The translations under genes were made by a program, and so were the position numbers. The notes under the pieces are model-generated. The model saw nothing but the letters and a program-made list of their open reading frames with translations, searched no databases and was not told the origin of the DNA. DNA of 64,000 bases, from assembly GCF_016801865.2 (NCBI RefSeq), contig NC_068937.1, positions 1 through 64,000 of the forward strand, written 5' to 3'. The first letter of the stretch is position 1. Every line of letters begins with the position of its first letter. Below are positions 59,007 to 64,000 of this stretch, piece by piece. This stretch comes from Culex pipiens pallens (Eukaryota > Arthropoda > Insecta > Diptera > Culicidae).

Positions 59007-59189
59007 CACGGAGAAAAAAGAGTTCCCAAAATCGGGAACAAGCGTTCATGAACATGGGAACCACGAACAAAGTGTTCAAATTCCATGGTACGATTCTGAA
59101 AAACGTACCATGGCATTTGAACACCTAGTTCGTGGTTCCCATTTTCATGAACGCTTGTTCACCATTTTGGGAACCCCTTTTTCTCCGTG
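59007..59189. mobile_element. Near-perfect palindromic MITE, 183 bp
   Basis: The whole element is almost one hairpin: CACGGAGAAAAAAG..GGGAACAAGCGTTCATGA against TCATGAACGCTTGTTC..CTCCGTG, with CCATGGTACG/CGTACCATGG at the centre. TA flanks both ends (59005, 59190). The outer CACGGAGA is the same as in the 2.25-kb TIR element at 40975. Two short + frames across it are hairpin artefacts. Confidence 0.9.
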
Positions 59190-59474
59190 TATGGATGTAA
59201 AAAAAAAATCAAATCTATTTTTTGTAAAATTTCAATAAAATTTGGTAGTCATAAAAATTACCCACTTACTGAAAAAGTTAGAGAAACTGATAAAAAAAAT
59301 AAAATTTTCATCGACATTTTATTTCACTTTATTTTTTATTTTACATTGACATACATTTCTGCATCCACAAACATGAATAATATGAAATAAAACAATTGAG
59401 CGTCGGTTGCTGTGATTGCGCTTTCTTACCGAGTTTCGATTTTGATATTTTTAGAAGACTGTTGTTTCATGACT

Positions 59475-59672
59475 GACCAAACCATGTAGTCTTGTGGTAA
59501 CGCTTCCGCCTCATAATCGGTAGAACGGAATTTAATTCCCACCTTGGAGCAACATAACTGGTGATTGATTCCATTCTGAATTTGACTGCTTAGTAAAGGG
59601 AAAGTAGATACGATCTTGTTTGGAAAACACCGTAGGGAGGCCAATACACTATTCTATTCTATTTACTTTTTT
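59475..59672 (+). mobile_element. tRNA-derived SINE-like element
   Basis: GTAGTCTTGTGGTAACGCTTCCGCC resembles an A box in a tRNA-like head and GGAATTTAATTCCC a weak B box. A body of about 130 bp ends in a short (TATTC)n tail near 59650-59668. No clear target duplication was found. It may be a degraded SINE. Confidence 0.55.
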
Positions 59673-61160
59673 AAATAAATTTATACCAAGTGCAATAATT
59701 AGGAAAGGTAAACAGTCACTAAATTGTGTTGTGCTTTACCAGACATTTCTCCAAAAATTATAGATAGACGCATTTACTTGTCATGATATTATCACTTAAA
59801 ATGTAAAGAGCACGTTAAACTTGTTTATTTTTAGTATAATAAACAACGTAAACAAAACGCGAAAGCAAAGACATGATCATACATGCATTTTCACCATCCT
59901 TGATCTAATAATGAAGAAAGATTTCAAAATATGTAAACAAAAAAATATATTTGCGAAATATCATGCATTTCCACAACGTCGACAAAAGACGTTTACTTTT
60001 CTTAAATTTACGAAATTCATAGATAAAACATCTTCCAATATTCCGGCATCTTCTATGCATTATACTGGCATTAAATATTTCACCCTTGCCACGCCGTGTG
60101 TTAATCAATGATAACGATTTCAATTCAAGTGTAGAAGCCTTTTGAACTCATCGCATAAACCACCTGTACTCTAGGATGAATGAGAAAAGAATGTGCATAT
60201 ATTTGAACACAAACTGCAGCATAAATGCCACTTTACGTTCTGTTTTACGGCTTCTACAAATTCATTCATCGATTCTCACCATAAACACCATAAAGTTTTA
60301 CCATCAGCAATCGTCCGGAATAGCACACAACTAATCATATTATGATGTAGATTACAGTCTTTCAAACAGTTTATGTCATCAAAGCTATCCATAAGATAAT
60401 TTATGCTTCGGTTACAGGTTGTAAACAAGACTTGTCACTTACACACGTACCGCCGGACTGCGGAATCGACGAACACTTTTTTTTATGTTGGTATCTTTTT
60501 CACGCTACCAGCAAACTAAGCGAAAAGGGGCGTGTTTTTCGGTCTGTTGCCGTCCCTTTCGACTCGTTCTATCTTTGTTTCTCCCATAAATCAACACGAC
60601 TGTTTCGTTTTATCATACGCACTGCTTTCACCAATACAAACGCACCCCCGTATGCTATGAATGAAGTGTAAAAAGAAAAGACAGAATCGACGAAACTTAT
60701 TTTTTTTTGGTAAAGTCTTGAAGTCACGATGTTCGGAGCTATGAAATATGAGACGGCAAATCCAACACAAACCAAACACGAGAAACGAAGACAGAAGTCT
60801 GTAGGAACCCTTGGCCGTAGCAACGTGCGCGAAGATTTCGAGACTTTTCCGATTTTTCAACCTGCGACTGTTGACGTTTGTGGCAGTTCTGTGAATCGAT
60901 GATCGAGTCGGTTTATGACTGTGTGCGCAGACCATGTGTACGACGACCGTCCATGTGCTTGGATGTGTGACGAGAATTTTTACTGGCCAAAGTAGCGACA
61001 GCATGCAAGATGTGCACACAAACGACAACGTGCGGTCGTCGAGAGTAGTGATATTTTTACTCCGCATCATGTTGGGTGAAATAACAAATTCCTTGAAGTA
61101 GTTAGTCAAACACAACCGTTGGCGCTCAAAACACGTACTGTTTTTTACGGATCGGGCATG
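59673..61160. other. Non-coding stretch; upstream of candidate exon
   Basis: Unique DNA, richer in GC from about 60430 to 61150. Overlapping frames on the minus strand (60569-60823, 60591-61115) have no recognisable domain. This may be promoter-proximal DNA for the following candidate exon. Confidence 0.4.
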
Positions 61161-61525
61161 CGGCTTTCAGTGATTTTGATCCTTCCGGAAGAACTCATCG
61201 TTTTGTTGTGAACCGATTGTGTAGTGATTGATGAAACCAGTTGGAATAAAGAAAAAAAAAACAACAAACCATTCATACAAAACAGTACTTGTGCAACACA
61301 CGCAATGGATAAATTTTACCCAGTTCAAAAGTGAAACAATTGTACTAAACATTAAGTGAAGTGAAGGAAGTTGATGTTTTATGAATCATCGCTGAAACAA
61401 TGAAATGAAATAGTTTCACTGGCACAGAATTAATAAGAGAAAAAGAAGAAAAAACTATAATCGGAGTACATAACAACTCTCTACCCACAAACAAACTGCT
61501 CAAAGTTCTGAGTTGATGCATTAAA
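61161..61525 (+). other. Candidate non-coding 5' exon, possibly Scr leader
   Basis: A GC-richer stretch with an initiator-like CTTTCAGTG near 61169 runs into purine-rich sequence without a long frame and ends GCATTAAA followed by GTAAGTAAATTTAA, a perfect donor. The position downstream of ftz on the + strand is where the 5' end of Scr would be expected if gene order and orientation are ancestral. No coding exon is present to confirm it, so the gene name is left empty. Confidence 0.3.
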
Positions 61526-61688
61526 GTAAGTAAATTTAATTTGTTAGTAACATTTATGTGCCTGATTCAGGCTGAATTAGAAATGAGCAAGCTACGATTG
61601 GTGTCAGATTAAAAAAAAAGTAGTATTTGCAACAGTACATTAATAATAACTTTAAATCCCTCGAAACACTAGCCCAGCATATTTCGTC

Positions 61689-61756
61689 GTGGTTGCGCTA
61701 TCTTGTCACACGTCTTAACGATTTACGCAAGCGAGCGGCAAGATAGCGCAATCACG
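61689..61756. repeat. 68-bp inverted-repeat element, GCGCTATCTTG type
   Basis: CGTGGTTGCGCTATCTTGTC and GGCAAGATAGCGCAATCACG are near-perfect inverted ends with a 28-bp spacer. Related to the GTGCTATCTTG repeat at 15138-15264. Confidence 0.75.
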
Positions 61757-62869
61757 CCGATTTGGTCCTAGTGAACCCCCTAAACACCCACAGCTACGGT
61801 TAGGCACTTACTTATTTCAATTTTCAGTAAAAAGTGGTTGAGTTACACTTTTCTTAATTTCACTATAGAGATCTTGCTTCTGTATTGATCTGAAATTCAA
61901 AATTAAATTATTATAACTGTTTTTTACAGCAAAACAATTAAAGTTCACAGTTTACTTTGCTGACAAACACGCTATGAAACTTTATGGAGACGCCTAGTAA
62001 TTCGTGTGAGGAAAGTGTCGAGTATTATATAGAATGCTTCAAATACAAACATTTAGCTGTCTGGATTGGATAGCTTCTTTATGCTGAATGGAATGGCTTG
62101 GAACTCTGAAGAAAGTTAAAGAATGTAAATATAACATCGGTTCCAATTTAATATTTCATATCCAAGATGAGAAAAGGGATTTTTATCGCTGAAACTTTTT
62201 TGCAACACCTTAAAGTTTCTTCATTGTCAGGTGATGAAATAATTAAAAACGCGCTTCTCACTAAACGATAAATAAATGATCAAAAATATTTTACCGCTTT
62301 TACCGTGCATGATAATCGAAAAACAAATGCAATGCTATTATCGCTAACATCCCTAGAGATACAACCATAAATATAAAAAAGTCCGTCCCCTACGACCCTT
62401 CTAGCAATTTATATTTGGTGACTTAATCGTCCTGTAGGTTAAAAACCTTCACGGGTTTGGTTACGGTTAGCTAAGTTATTAAAATGATTTCTAAGTATTA
62501 TAGATATTCTTTTAGAATTAAACAAAGAGGTTTGTCAAATTTATGCTGTATTTAGCAAAAAGTTTTGAATATTCTGAGTTCTAGGGTGGAAGGTTCCGAG
62601 GGGTTAAAAGAAGTTTGGGTGCATTTCCTATTCAAGCCTTTGGACTCTTTGGTTCGAGAAGGAGAAGGTTTTTTTTTAATCAAATCATGGACAATTTATT
62701 TTTATTTTATCACTTTTAACATGAAAATTCTACTTCTGCGGCCTTGTTCATGTCACATTTGAGGCAATCAGCCTATTACATTGAATTTCTTTCTTCTCTT
62801 TTATGTTGACCTTTAGAGGGGTCAAAGTATAGATAGCAGGCACATCTGTAGCCGCCAACTATTTTAACA
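61757..62869. other. Non-coding stretch, no gene seen
   Basis: AT-rich DNA; if the exon at 61161-61525 is real, this would be its first intron. No transposon ends were recognised. Confidence 0.4.
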
Positions 62870-63112
62870 AGGCAGGTTTAGTAATGATCATGCCCACGGA
62901 AGTGGGCATCGGTATACGAGAGGATAAAGGGCATGGTTCGGTAGTAAAATGGCACTGTGAACGGGACTGAGAGAATAAGTCCCGAAATTACCGAGATTAC
63001 TTTACTCATGGGTTCATTTTCCTAAAAGTTCACCCTTCAAAAAAAAAGTGTTGGTACCGAGACTCGAACTCGAGACCTCCGGTATATTGCGCGAGAGGTC
63101 TTTGCTCTCGCC
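62870..63112 (-). mobile_element. Degraded tRNA-derived SINE, minus strand
   Basis: Read on the minus strand, a tRNA-like head ends in a B-box-like GAGTTCGAGTCTC (complement near 63062-63078), with a GACCTC/GAGGTC stem before it. The following body contains paired ATGCCCAC/GTGGGCAT motifs near 62890-62908. No clear target duplication. Confidence 0.5.
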
Positions 63113-64000
63113 AAATAGTGCTTTCTTTTCGTTTCTTTTCGAAAGGACTATCCGCATGGATTTTAACTTTGGATGTGTACAATAACGTCGTATCCAAAAG
63201 TATTTTGATTCTACTGATATATTTACATATATTTTTTCAACACGTTTGAAAATATTCAATAACAGGAAAGTATGTTTATTGTTCGGCATAATTATTTATA
63301 TTTTTCATTACATTACATAACGACGATCGTTAAGTATTTTTTCTGATTTTTTTCTAATGCATTTTTTTTATTTTTTTCTTCTTTTGTTTTGTTAGCATTA
63401 GATGTGGACCTGTTATCTGTTTTCAATAAGCTGCTAATTTTGGTGTAAAATTGAATTACTCACATGTTTTATTTATCTTTAAAAAAAAGTACAAAGATGT
63501 TTAAAATACAATATAATCTTGCATGCACATAATGAACATGACTTAATGTAAAGACTTGCACCCATTTAAAATATAAATCTTCGTCATTCGTCATTTGTTC
63601 ATCTTTTTTAGAATTTTAAGCCTTTCCTATGTTTCGTAAATAGACGCTTTCTTTGCTGGAAATAGTACCATAGATTTTTTACGGATTTTTCAATAAATAT
63701 CGCAATGTTATCATTAACAGGTAGTAATTTGATCGTAATTCCATCAAATTCTCTAATCATTACAGATTACTTTAAAATGTTTTTCATGAAACTGCTGTTT
63801 CAAGATTTTAGCTTGAACATAAAAAAACTGCCAAAATCTCAAAACACCAGGCCCAATGGGCCAAATTAATTTAATTTTGCTCAAATGTTGGGCATCGGTC
63901 TGAGAAAGTGTGACATTGCGTGTTATAAGTATAGGGAAAGCGTGACAAAAGGGGGTCATCTGACTGTTTGGGAACAAAACATGCAATAAAATTTGAAACA
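63113..64000. other. Non-coding stretch, no gene seen
   Basis: AT-rich; two minus frames of 77 and 91 codons lack any domain. Confidence 0.45.

Noticed and set aside
60591..61115. 174-codon minus frame
   Set aside because: No domain or family match; overlaps another minus frame and a + frame. Probably promoter-region DNA.
1..64000. Hox-cluster microRNA such as mir-10
   Set aside because: I looked for its mature sequence and saw no match; in insects it lies on the far side of Scr, outside this window.

Overview
The window looks like mosquito nuclear DNA from inside the Hox cluster. It is AT-rich, has very little coding sequence, and is packed with small terminal-inverted-repeat (TIR) transposons, foldback elements and tRNA-derived SINEs. 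This repeat style suggests a culicine, perhaps Culex, but the species is inferred and not proven. The one gene I can name is fushi tarazu (ftz) on the + strand at 49062-50408. It has a 72-nt intron, an LRALL nuclear-receptor box, no YPWM motif, and a complete Antp-class homeodomain with Q50. In insects ftz lies between Antp and Scr. If the ancestral order and orientation hold, Antp would lie to the left and Scr to the right. A possible 5' non-coding exon ending in a strong splice donor at 61525 would fit an Scr leader, but nothing in the window proves this.

Layout. 1-800: a 58-bp minisatellite flanked by 121-bp direct repeats. 2.1-2.5 kb: a candidate non-coding exon. 5.3-14.3 kb: two diverged copies of a promoter/exon-like module, each ending at the same splice donor, with two Harbinger-like MITEs, one hAT element and two foldback elements around and between them. 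14.3-25 kb: a repeat-poorer stretch with a GAGA/ATGGC motif cluster. 22.9-32.4 kb: TIR-tRNA chimera, SINE, foldbacks and MITEs. 32.4-36 kb: sparse. 36-47.2 kb: two large nested transposon complexes, both hAT-type, with foldback, mariner-like and tRNA-containing insertions inside them. 47.2-50.6 kb: ftz upstream DNA and gene. 50.6-64 kb: mostly unique non-coding DNA, with a perfect 277-bp tandem duplication, small MITEs, two SINE-like elements and the candidate 61.5-kb exon.

The main insight is transposon archaeology. Target-site duplications and intact homologous arms let insertions be ordered and their target sites read directly. Several TA-target families share CAC-type termini. Two of these families carry a tRNA-like Pol III promoter inside DNA-transposon ends. 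Long inverted repeats here could make hairpin RNA. No other protein-coding gene is convincing; most other open frames are random or lie in repeats.
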